A DNA stretch of 64,000 nucleotides from Dyadobacter sp. MSC1_007 (lineage in GTDB: Bacteria > Bacteroidota > Bacteroidia > Cytophagales > Spirosomataceae): positions 30,408 to 94,407 of the forward strand of contig NZ_JAMOZL010000018.1 in assembly GCF_023667495.1 (NCBI RefSeq). Reading direction: 5' to 3'. How positions within the stretch are numbered: position 1 is the stretch's first letter; each line of letters begins with the position of its first letter. The notes beneath the pieces are model-generated. The model saw only the letters and a program-made list of their open reading frames with translations, ran no database searches and was not told where the DNA came from. The translations under genes were made by a program, and so were the position numbers. Of the stretch, positions 17,590-24,863 are shown in pieces.

Positions 17590-18795
17590 TCAGGAAAGCG
17601 AATCTTCCAATGCCTGGCCTGATCTTGCCAATGCCAGGTTGCGATCAATGAGCTTTGTGAGAATCTGGCGGGATGATGCACTGGTGGAACCGTCAGGTGC
17701 GGTGTGGGTGACGTAATCGAGGAGGCGTTGTATAGAAGTTGTTGCAACATGCAGGCGGGTGTCGGAAGCTCCGTAATAGATAAAGATGGTGCCATCGTCG
17801 CCCGCGATCCAGCCGTTACAAAAGACGACATTGGAGACATCTCCAACGCGCTCTTCGCCTTGTGGCGCAAGAAAATAGCCGGCAGGTTTGTAAATCACTT
17901 TACCAGGGTCGTCGAGCGATGTCATGAAAAGATAGAGCACATATCTGAGTCCGGCAGCGGTATGGCGCACGCCATGTGCGAGATGGAGCCAACCTAATTC
18001 TGTTCGCAAGGGCGGAGGCCCCTGGCCGTTCTTGGATTCGTATATAGTGTGGTATTTTTTGGGATCAATGATTGTTTCGGTTTTAATTTCAGCGTTTTCG
18101 ATACTTTCCGATGTGCCTAAGGCAATGCCGCCACCTGATCCGGCTTCGATGAAACCGTCCTGCGGGCGTGTGTAAAAAGCGTATTTCCCATCAATAAACT
18201 CGGGATGGAGCACCACATTCCTTTGCTGGCGTGACGGTGTGAGGAGGTCGGCCAAGCGGTCCCATTTTTTCAGGTCTTTCGTGCGGGCGATCCCGCATTG
18301 CGCTATGGCTTGCGATTCGTTGCCCGACGGTGCGGCCGGATCTTTTCTTTCTGTGCAAAACAATCCATAAATCCAGCCGTCTTCATGGCGCGTCAGCCTC
18401 ATATCATAAATATTAACATCAGGCTCATCCGTTTCGGGGATGTCAATCGGGTATTGCCAGAATTGAAACTGATCTGTGCCAGTCGGGCTTTGGGCCACTG
18501 CAAAGAATGACTTCCGATCATAGCCTTCAACGCGCACCACGAGAAGATATTTGGAATCTATTTTAATCGCGCCTGCATTAAACGTTGCATTGATTCCGAA
18601 CCGCTTCATCATGAATGGATTAGTGTCCGGATTGAGATCGTATTCCCAGAAAATAGGCGCATGTGCAGCGGTAAGAACAGGATATTTATATCTTTCAAAT
18701 ACGCCATTGCTGCTGTCGGATACGATGTTCGGCGTGCTGATCAGCAGGTCATGCTGGGTTTTGATTTTTTGCAGGCGCTCTTCGAAGATTTTCAT
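17590..18795 (-). CDS. GH130 glycoside phosphorylase, probably 4-O-beta-mannosyl-glucose phosphorylase
   Basis: 401 residues. Five-bladed propeller features of GH130: FGINATFNAGAIKI, LLVVRVEGYDRKSFFAVAQS, then PDVNIYDMRLT, whose Asp131 matches the residue proposed as general acid in mannosylglucose phosphorylases, GIARTKDLKKWDR, VVLHPEFIDGKYAFYTRPQD and the phosphate-site region HTIYESKNGQGPPP, LHLAHGVRHTAAG. Length and motifs fit the Bacteroides MGP branch: beta-mannosyl-glucose plus phosphate gives mannose-1-phosphate and glucose in the cytoplasm. The upstream sodium/solute symporter (22-nt gap) repeats the symporter-MGP pair known from the B. fragilis mannan operon. The cellobiose 2-epimerase and mannanase of that pathway are not in this window. 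Confidence 0.88.
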   Translation of the reverse strand: MKIFEERLQKIKTQHDLLISTPNIVSDSSNGVFERYKYPVLTAAHAPIFWEYDLNPDTNPFMMKRFGINATFNAGAIKIDSKYLLVVRVEGYDRKSFFAVAQSPTGTDQFQFWQYPIDIPETDEPDVNIYDMRLTRHEDGWIYGLFCTERKDPAAPSGNESQAIAQCGIARTKDLKKWDRLADLLTPSRQQRNVVLHPEFIDGKYAFYTRPQDGFIEAGSGGGIALGTSESIENAEIKTETIIDPKKYHTIYESKNGQGPPPLRTELGWLHLAHGVRHTAAGLRYVLYLFMTSLDDPGKVIYKPAGYFLAPQGEERVGDVSNVVFCNGWIAGDDGTIFIYYGASDTRLHVATTSIQRLLDYVTHTAPDGSTSASSRQILTKLIDRNLALARSGQALEDSLS

Positions 18796-18817
18796 CGGAC
18801 AGGGGCGATTTGAGAGT

Positions 18818-20650
18818 TCACTGTGCTGAAAGGTTATTGTACCAGGTTTTCCGCAAAATCAGTGCTGATACCAGGAAAATAGCGGTCGAAACTACGGTCT
18901 GCACCGGCATTTGCAGAACAAAGAAAACGGGGACAGCCGTCAGGGAAGTTTGTGCGGCGATCCCTATCGCGACGTTGAACATATCACGCGTGAATCCATT
19001 GTTAGGCATAAAATCCGGGTCGTCCTTCCGGACTTCGGCTGCCACAGGTTCCCAGAAACCCCACGGCCTGACCGTTTTATAAAAGCTCTTAAGGACTTCC
19101 ATATCGGCAGGGGCGGTCGCTAACGATCCAATGATGGCCCCGACTGTGGAGATCAGGAGGATCAGCGGGAAATAGAACAGCGGCAGCGTGCCATGGAAAA
19201 CGTAGGGGCAGATGAGGGCGCAAATGATCCCTGCAAGCATTCCCCAAAAGAAACCGCTGCTATTAAACCGCCACCAGTACCATTTTAGCACATTCGAAGC
19301 AATATAACCTCCGTAAAGGGCCGACACGATCCATTGCAACAGGCTGTTCACGTCTTTCGCCAGCAATCCCAGCAGAATGCTGATCAGTACCATCGCAATT
19401 CCACACAGGTAATTCATTCGGCTGATTTGCCTGTTGCTAGCTTGCGGGTTGATGGATTTGAGATAAATATCATTAACGAGGTAAGCTTGCGCTGCGTTAA
19501 ATGTGCCGGCAAATGTTCCCATAAATGCGCCCATAAGGCTTATCAGGACCAGTCCCAGTAATCCCGGTGGAATATATGTATTTAGTACCGCCGGAAGGAT
19601 ACGTTCAAAATCGACTGTTTCAGCGTTTGAGATACCAATATTCTTGAAAAACAACAGTCCCAAAATCGTTGCCCCGATAATGAAAAGGTAACGGGTAGGC
19701 AGCAGCACCAGGTTAACGATCATGCTCATTAATGCCGCTTCCCGGGGCGATTTGGTAGATAATATCTTTTGCATATCATAATTTGGTGCCGGACCGGCCA
19801 AACTGGCGAGAATACCTTTCGCGGTCATGAGCGCAAAAAAGTAGCCGAATGGCGAGAAACTATCATCGCGGATCTTATCACCGGCGGCTGTCAGAATCTG
19901 CGACCAGTCGAGGTTCAGTTCAGTGCCGAAGAATGGATTGGCCCAACCAGTGGGCACGGGGAGGTTGCCGGCGTTTTTCAGCGCGTTCCAGCCGAGTACG
20001 GCCATGCAAATGCAGACAACCGCCATGATGATATAGTGCAGAAAATCGGCCCATACTATACTTTTCATCCCACCCAGCAAGGCGTAGAAAGCAGTAAATA
20101 GGGTGAATACAATGCCATAAAAATGTCCTGCATAGCCAGTTGGCAGGTCAAAAGGTACGACCCTGCTGACGGCGGGCCATGGGATAAATATCTCGACGAA
20201 TTTGCCGAGACCAATGAACCCGTAGGCCATAAAGCTTAGGCAGCTAAGCAGGGCAAACACAATGATGATCTGGTGGGAAATACGGGAATTGCCCCTTTCG
20301 CCGAACCTGAACAGCATCCATTCAGCGCCGGTGGAGGCATTTGATCTCCGTAGCCATACAGACAGGTACACCATCATAAATATCTGATTAAAAACCGGCC
20401 ACAGCCAAGGCAGCCAAATGCTTTTCACACCGTAAACGAACATGGTCGCGACCATCCAGACCGTGCCGGAGAGGTCGAACATCCCGGATGCATTTGAAAT
20501 GCCAAGCATCCAGAATGGCATTGATTTGCCGCCAAGGAGATAGTCGTTTTTGCTCCGGGCAGCTTGTTTTTTCAGGAATATCCCGATCAAAGTTACCGCT
20601 ATCAGATAGGTAAGGATGACCAGGAAGTCAATCGGTTTGATTTTCATCAT
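18818..20650 (-). CDS. sodium/solute symporter (SSS family), likely mannobiose or related sugar importer
   Basis: 610 residues, at least 13 hydrophobic segments. SSS features: short N-terminal helix IDFLVILTYLIAVTLIGIFL, KNDYLLGGKSMPFWMLGISN (family loop), a long middle part, TRYLFIIGATILGLLFFKN, and FMGTFAGTFNAAQAYLVNDIY (sodium-site helix). It encodes an inner-membrane importer. In the mannan operon of B. fragilis an SSS protein precedes the mannosylglucose phosphorylase, as here, so a beta-1,4-mannobiose or mannosylglucose substrate is likely (inference). Two Met codons start it (20650, 20647). First gene of the operon. Confidence 0.88.
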   Translation of the reverse strand: MMKIKPIDFLVILTYLIAVTLIGIFLKKQAARSKNDYLLGGKSMPFWMLGISNASGMFDLSGTVWMVATMFVYGVKSIWLPWLWPVFNQIFMMVYLSVWLRRSNASTGAEWMLFRFGERGNSRISHQIIIVFALLSCLSFMAYGFIGLGKFVEIFIPWPAVSRVVPFDLPTGYAGHFYGIVFTLFTAFYALLGGMKSIVWADFLHYIIMAVVCICMAVLGWNALKNAGNLPVPTGWANPFFGTELNLDWSQILTAAGDKIRDDSFSPFGYFFALMTAKGILASLAGPAPNYDMQKILSTKSPREAALMSMIVNLVLLPTRYLFIIGATILGLLFFKNIGISNAETVDFERILPAVLNTYIPPGLLGLVLISLMGAFMGTFAGTFNAAQAYLVNDIYLKSINPQASNRQISRMNYLCGIAMVLISILLGLLAKDVNSLLQWIVSALYGGYIASNVLKWYWWRFNSSGFFWGMLAGIICALICPYVFHGTLPLFYFPLILLISTVGAIIGSLATAPADMEVLKSFYKTVRPWGFWEPVAAEVRKDDPDFMPNNGFTRDMFNVAIGIAAQTSLTAVPVFFVLQMPVQTVVSTAIFLVSALILRKTWYNNLSAQ

Positions 20651-20976
20651 TGAGTCTGCAAATTCAATCTGTGTAAGGCTTCGCCAATTTGTTGCACACA
20701 GTTAATGCATTGAAATATGCAGCTTCAATGCAAACTTATTCACAAATGAAGCGGCACATATAATACAATTTTATCCATGATTAGCCCAATTGCGACTATT
20801 TCCAAGTTGATGCCGTCCGTAGATATCATCTTTTCGGCCTGAGAAAAGTCAGGTGAAATAGTCAGAATTAGGATTATAGTAATTAATATTTATTTTTTTA
20901 TATTGTTATCACAATGTGACATGATGTAGTCATATCCTCTACGGACCTAACTGAATTTTCTGATACCAATAAGCCT
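20651..20976. promoter_or_regulatory. divergent control region between symporter/GH130 operon and AraC gene
   Basis: 326 bp, very AT-rich, between the symporter start and the AraC start. It contains the perfect 11-nt palindrome TCACAATGTGA (20909-20919), followed by ACATGATGT and then TAGTCAT. This is the likely site for the AraC regulator and the promoters of both directions; the binding protein is not proven. Confidence 0.5.
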
Positions 20977-21861
20977 ATGAGCGAAATTTACCGTGAAATT
21001 ACCCCATTAACCCAGTATGATTGTTTTACGGTGTTTGACCGGAAAAAGACCATTTTTGATTTTCCCCTTCACAGTCACGAAGAGTTCGAACTGAACCTTA
21101 TACTCTCCGGAAAAGGTGTGAAAAGGGTTATCGGCGATCATACCGAGGTGATCGATGATGCTGAACTTGTCCTGGTGGGCAACAATCTGCCTCATGGCTG
21201 GCTTACAAACGCCTACAAATGGCGGGAAGGAATGCCGGAGATCAATGAGATCACCGTTCAGTTTCATAGGGATTTGTTCGATGATAAATTCCTGAAACGT
21301 AATCAATTGTTTTTTGTGCGGTCATTGCTCGAAAAGTCCGCAAAAGGAATTGCATTTTCGAGGGAGACGATCGAGCGGATAAAGCCCCGGCTGACGTCGC
21401 TTACAGAGAAAAGCGGGTTCGATTCAATGCTGGAACTGATGTCGATCCTGCATGACCTGTCAGTATCTCGCAATATGCGGACGTTGTCGAATAGCACCTT
21501 TACCGACGATAATATCAATTTCAATAGTCGGCGGATCGAGAAGGTTTTTGCCTTTATGAGGGATAATTATGACAAGGAGGTCAATCTTGCGGACGTGTCG
21601 AAATTTGCTGGCATGTCGGAGGTATCTTTCAGCAGGTTTATTAAAAAGCGGACCGGTAAAACCTTCGTGGAAAGCCTCAATGAAATCAGGCTGGGCCATG
21701 CTTCCCGTTCGCTGATCAACACTTCAAACACTATTTCTGAAATTGCCTATAAATGCGGGTTTAATAACCTGTCCTATTTCAACCGGATTTTCAAGGCGAA
21801 AAACGGCTGCACTCCTAAGGAATTTCGCGATAATTATTCAGGGACGCGGACTTTTGTTTGA
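20977..21861 (+). CDS. AraC-family transcriptional regulator with cupin sensor
   Basis: 294 residues. The N-terminal cupin (residues about 20-100) has FDFPLHSHEEFELNLILSGK, a metal/sugar pocket motif, and a second LVLVGNNLPHGW turn. The C-terminal AraC DNA-binding domain has two helix-turn-helices: VNLADVSKFAGMSEVSFSRF and TISEIAYKCGFNNLSYFNRI, followed by FKAKNGCTPKEFR. It is encoded divergently from the symporter-GH130 operon across a 326-bp region and is therefore the likely sugar-responsive activator of that operon (inference from position). Confidence 0.9.
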   Translation: MSEIYREITPLTQYDCFTVFDRKKTIFDFPLHSHEEFELNLILSGKGVKRVIGDHTEVIDDAELVLVGNNLPHGWLTNAYKWREGMPEINEITVQFHRDLFDDKFLKRNQLFFVRSLLEKSAKGIAFSRETIERIKPRLTSLTEKSGFDSMLELMSILHDLSVSRNMRTLSNSTFTDDNINFNSRRIEKVFAFMRDNYDKEVNLADVSKFAGMSEVSFSRFIKKRTGKTFVESLNEIRLGHASRSLINTSNTISEIAYKCGFNNLSYFNRIFKAKNGCTPKEFRDNYSGTRTFV

Positions 21862-21863
21862 AA

Positions 21864-21960
21864 AGTTTAGGAGTCGAGAGTTCAGGAGTTGAAAGTTTAA
21901 GAGTTGAAAGTTCACGAGTCGAGAGTTTAGAGGTTAAAAGTAAAGAGTTCAAAGTTTAGG
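21864..21960. repeat. six imperfect 15-bp tandem repeats
   Basis: Units at 21864, 21879, 21894, 21909, 21924 and 21939, consensus near AGTTTAGGAGTTGAA, with a partial seventh (21954-21960). The array starts 3 nt after the AraC stop and lies in the gap to the convergent ilvE gene. Confidence 0.85.
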
Positions 21961-21987
21961 CAGATTGACCCTAAACTTTGAACTCTT
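21943..21987. terminator. 18-bp hairpin closing the 15-bp repeat array
   Basis: Arms 21943-21960 and 21970-21987 are perfectly complementary, with loop CAGATTGAC. The right arm and the next 13 nt (to about 22000) are reverse complements of repeat units. It lies between convergent genes (AraC ending at 21861, ilvE ending at 22016), so it could block readthrough from both sides. Confidence 0.65.
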
Positions 21988-22015
21988 AAACTCCTAAACT
22001 TGCTATCTCGTAAGC

Positions 22016-23083
22016 TTACACTTTCAACATCCAACCAAAAACATCCTCTTCCTTACCTGTGCGGAGGTCGGTGAGGTAATTTTTCACTTTGGACACAAAC
22101 GAATCTTCTTTGATTTCGGGCAATGCATAGTCCACTCCTTCGTAAGCGATGGTCGCGAAAGGAGATATTACTACCGCGGTACCAGCACCGAATGCGGCTT
22201 CAAGGGTGCCTGCTTTCAGTGCATCGACGATTTCTTTTACGCTGATGCGGCGTTCTTCCACTGGAATCCCCCAATGCTGTGCGATGGCAACAATGCTTTT
22301 TCTTGTGATACCGTCCAGGGTTGTTTCCGACACGTGTGGCGTAAGCAGTTTTCCATCGAGCATGAACATAATGTTCATCGTGCCCGATTCTTCGATATAT
22401 GCATGGTCACGGGCGTCGGTCCAGATCAGCTGATCGTAGCCTTCCTGCTGGGCAAGTTTGGCGGGATACAGTGAACCGGCATAGTTGCCAGCGCACTTGG
22501 TAGCACCTACACCGCCTTCTGCTGCGCGGATAAATTGCGTTTCCACTTTCACACGCGGTGGTTTGGCGTAATAAGTGCCGACAGGGCTTGTGAAAATGAT
22601 AAAATAGTAAGAATCAGAAGGTTTAACACCGATGTACGGATCGGTAGCAAACATATAAGGGCGTATGTACAGCGAGCAGCCAGGTTGTGACGGCACCCAA
22701 CCGGCATCGAGGCGCAGCAGCTCGACAAGCCCGTTCATGAAAATTTCTTCCGGGATCGCCGGCATGCAAAGGCGCTCAGCCGATTTGTTAAGCCGTTTCC
22801 AGTTATCGATAGCGCGGAAAAGGAGCACTTCGCCTTCTTCATTTTTGTAGGCTTTCATTCCCTCAAAAATCGCTTGTCCGTAATGGAGCGCTGCCGTGGC
22901 AGGGCTGAGGGACAGGTCGCCATAAGGGACTATGCGAAGATCCTGCCATTGGCCTCCGCGATATTCGGCGATAAACATATGGTCGGAGATGTTCCGGCCA
23001 AAAACGAGATTGTTAAAATCAACCTCCTGCAAACGTGATTTTGTTGTTTGCTGAACCTCTATTTGTACAGTGTCGGCTGTCAT
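22016..23083 (-). CDS. ilvE: branched-chain amino acid aminotransferase
   Basis: 355 residues from ATG 23083 (a TTG at 23092 is unlikely). Fold-type IV aminotransferase with all family marks: NLVFGRNISDHMF, LSLSPATAALHYGQAIFEGM, LFRAIDNWKRLNKSAERLCM, CSLYIRPYMFAT, and the PLP lysine in GGVGATKCAGNYAGSLYPA, plus LDGITRKSIVAIA and AAFGAGTAVVISPF. Length fits the eukaryote/actinobacterial-like BCAT-II branch. Interconverts Leu, Ile and Val with their 2-keto acids, the last synthetic and first breakdown step. Convergent with the AraC gene across the repeat array. Confidence 0.93.
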   Translation of the reverse strand: MTADTVQIEVQQTTKSRLQEVDFNNLVFGRNISDHMFIAEYRGGQWQDLRIVPYGDLSLSPATAALHYGQAIFEGMKAYKNEEGEVLLFRAIDNWKRLNKSAERLCMPAIPEEIFMNGLVELLRLDAGWVPSQPGCSLYIRPYMFATDPYIGVKPSDSYYFIIFTSPVGTYYAKPPRVKVETQFIRAAEGGVGATKCAGNYAGSLYPAKLAQQEGYDQLIWTDARDHAYIEESGTMNIMFMLDGKLLTPHVSETTLDGITRKSIVAIAQHWGIPVEERRISVKEIVDALKAGTLEAAFGAGTAVVISPFATIAYEGVDYALPEIKEDSFVSKVKNYLTDLRTGKEEDVFGWMLKV

Positions 23084-23130
23084 GATGCCCAAATTTTAAT
23101 TTTTCAAACGCTTTCCGAAGCTTACAGACA

Positions 23131-23170
23131 GAAAAAAGGCAGTATTGGAGATCCAAATCCGCCTTCTTTC
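23131..23170 (-). terminator. intrinsic terminator after the cobalamin adenosyltransferase gene
   Basis: On the minus strand: AAGGC (23161-23165), an inner TTGGA/TCCAA pair, then GCCTT (23136-23140) and a T-run (TTTTCT). It lies between the cobalamin adenosyltransferase stop (23228) and the ilvE start; a transcription attenuator of ilvE is an alternative reading. Confidence 0.55.
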
Positions 23171-23227
23171 TCTAGTCCCGCAATTTAAAAAATTTAATCT
23201 AGAAATAATCGATATTTAGTATAACAA

Positions 23228-23788
23228 TTATTTTTGCCCGGACACCCTGGGTTGCCACGTAACTTCTTCAATACCTAGCTCATAAGTCATCGCGCGGCAG
23301 AGCATAAACAGGTAGTCGGACAACCGGTTGAGGTAGCGGATCACAATGGCTTCGACCTCTTCTCCCTGCTGCAAATGAATGACAGCGCGTTCGGCCCGGC
23401 GGCAAACTGTCCGGGCGATGTGCCCGAATGAAACGGAAGGGTGGCCACCCGGGAGGATGAAAGCCCGCAATGCCGGTACCTGGGAGTCGATCTCGTCCAT
23501 GGCGCTTTCGAGAAGCGTGATGTCTTCATCGTGCAAATCGGGCAATATCTTTCTTTTTTGGTCTGGTTCGGATGCCAAATGCGACCCGATCGTGAAAAGT
23601 CTGTCCTGGATTTCTTTGAGCAGTTCCCTGCGGTTTTCATTAACCGGCTGGTCGCGAAGCATGCCGATGTAGCTATTGAGCTCGTCAACAGTCCCGTAGG
23701 CGTCGATTCGCACATGCGCTTTGCTCAGTCGCGTCCCGCCAATAAGGGAAGTGGTGCCTTTGTCACCGGTTTTGGTGTAAATTTTCAT
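23228..23788 (-). CDS. PduO-type ATP:cob(I)alamin adenosyltransferase
   Basis: 186 residues. Starts with the family signature KIYTKTGDKGTTSLIGGTRL (ATP-binding P-loop-like), continues with VDELNSYIGMLRD, FILPGGHPSVSFGHIARTVC and RRAERAV (active-site helix), and ends LNRLSDYLFMLCRA. Transfers adenosine from ATP to reduced cobalamin, making coenzyme B12. Neighbours are unusual: the preceding gene on the same strand (10-nt gap) is a candidate antitoxin, and the TA-like pair and this gene probably form one mRNA. No other B12 gene is nearby. Confidence 0.93.
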   Translation of the reverse strand: MKIYTKTGDKGTTSLIGGTRLSKAHVRIDAYGTVDELNSYIGMLRDQPVNENRRELLKEIQDRLFTIGSHLASEPDQKRKILPDLHDEDITLLESAMDEIDSQVPALRAFILPGGHPSVSFGHIARTVCRRAERAVIHLQQGEEVEAIVIRYLNRLSDYLFMLCRAMTYELGIEEVTWQPRVSGQK

Positions 23789-23798
23789 GGAGTGAGAA

Positions 23799-23957
23799 TC
23801 AAGCCTTCGCTTTTTTCAGCGACCCGGCTTTAAGAAGTTCCTTCAAGGTGTATTTTACCGCATCCGTTTTAACGAATTCTTCCTCAATCTCGCGTCTTTC
23901 TTCGGCGGTATGGCCGTTTTTGATAACGGCGACTTTATTTGCCTTGAATGTTTTCAT
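23799..23957 (-). CDS. small basic protein, candidate antitoxin paired with the BrnT-like toxin
   Basis: 52 residues, found by direct translation. Begins MKTFKANKVAVIKNG, with HTAEERREIEEEFVKTD, then LKELLKAGSLKKAKA. It overlaps the toxin gene by 23 nt (its ATG lies inside the toxin reading frame), typical of coupled toxin-antitoxin translation. It is shorter than usual BrnA proteins and shows no clear ribbon-helix-helix, so antitoxin status is inferred mainly from position and charge. The next gene is the cobalamin adenosyltransferase, 10 nt downstream. Confidence 0.65.
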   Translation of the reverse strand: MKTFKANKVAVIKNGHTAEERREIEEEFVKTDAVKYTLKELLKAGSLKKAKA

Positions 23958-24225
23958 AATAATACCGGGTAGTTTGTTTGTTGGCCGACCAGCAGCTGAT
24001 TGGCCTGATTAGTCCGTTGTTAATTGTGAACACAACGTGTTTTACTTTTTGTGAGTTTCCTATGCCGACTGCGTTGAACCGTTGTTCTTCCACGTTCCTC
24101 CTGCCGACTTTGATGATCAGGTTCGGGTCTTCGAAGACACTCTCGACTTCGTCGACTGTATTTTCTCTCTCAGGATGATCGGTAATTACTTGTTGTAAAT
24201 TGTTAGAATCCCATTCAAAATACAT
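23935..24225 (-). CDS. BrnT-like toxin (putative ribonuclease)
   Basis: 96 residues. The opening MYFEWDSNNLQQVITDHPER follows BrnT, whose typical start is MxFEWDxxKxxxNxxKHGV; then VDEVESVFEDPNLI (the AxxVFxDP helix), GRRNVEEQRFNAVGI, VKHVVFTINNGLIRPISCWS and ANKQTTRYYYE, where BrnT has RxIRxISARxA followed by ExxxY. BrnT toxins are RNases with a RelE-like fold. The His of the KHGV motif is represented here by DHPER. Translation is coupled to the small gene that follows. Confidence 0.72.
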   Translation of the reverse strand: MYFEWDSNNLQQVITDHPERENTVDEVESVFEDPNLIIKVGRRNVEEQRFNAVGIGNSQKVKHVVFTINNGLIRPISCWSANKQTTRYYYENIQGK

Positions 24226-24284
24226 TGCCGGATTTATAATGTGTGTTTGTTGAAAGCCAATTAGGTTTTCGAAGCTTCCCGACC

Positions 24285-24292
24285 TAATTTTG
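24285..24292 (+). promoter_or_regulatory. candidate -7 element TAATTTTG upstream of the 24339 membrane-protein gene
   Basis: Matches TAnnTTTG, with TTAG 20 nt upstream as a weak -33. It is 46 nt before the start codon of the next gene. Confidence 0.4.
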
Positions 24293-24338
24293 CACCCGAT
24301 TTACTATGGCGAAAAGACCTTTATAAGGTTACTAATTC

Positions 24339-24851
24339 ATGAAAGTTACAACATTTGCGATAAAGATCTGGCGCTGGGCTTCTTTATTATTCGTTATCGG
24401 AGCGCTCGTTTGGACATATTCCCTGTTCCCTGAAATGGTTGCCGTAGACTTCTCCGAGACAGGTCTGGCAGAGTATTATCTGGATAAGGAACACGTTTTT
24501 TACATTGTTATGGCACTTTTTCTGTTGAATAACGTCGTTATCACAGGACTCGCGAAACACATTCCCAACGTCGACCCAATGCATTTGCCGATCCTCAAAA
24601 GAAAAGTCTGGGCGCAACACAGGGAGGAATTGAATGAACATCTGATCAACTGGCTGTATTGCCTGGTGGCCGTCATCAATACCGTTATCGGTTTCAGTCT
24701 GCTTTCGCTGGCGACGATCAATAGTACCAGCTATAAAATGGACGTTTTTGATTTTTCATGGCTGTATTATGCCGGCATCATCTTGACTTTCATTGTTTTC
24801 TTGTTGCCACTTCGTCTGCTTTGGCCTCCGGTGCCTGAAGACAAGTTATAA
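24339..24851 (+). CDS. hypothetical membrane protein, four predicted helices
   Basis: 170 residues with four hydrophobic segments (about 10-30, 54-72, 103-124 and 140-160). No catalytic motif recognised. Short loops carry Asp, Glu and His; a bulky HREELNEHLINW helix precedes segment three. A DUF1648-like membrane family is possible but not secure. It ends 12 nt before the queA-type gene on the same strand, so the two are likely cotranscribed. Function unknown. Confidence 0.75.
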   Translation: MKVTTFAIKIWRWASLLFVIGALVWTYSLFPEMVAVDFSETGLAEYYLDKEHVFYIVMALFLLNNVVITGLAKHIPNVDPMHLPILKRKVWAQHREELNEHLINWLYCLVAVINTVIGFSLLSLATINSTSYKMDVFDFSWLYYAGIILTFIVFLLPLRLLWPPVPEDKL

Positions 24852-24863
24852 ATTGGAGGAGGG

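Noticed and set aside
23093..23227. Attenuator-type leader peptide for ilvE
   Set aside because: No short open frame rich in Ile, Leu or Val codons precedes the hairpin; a plain terminator fits better.
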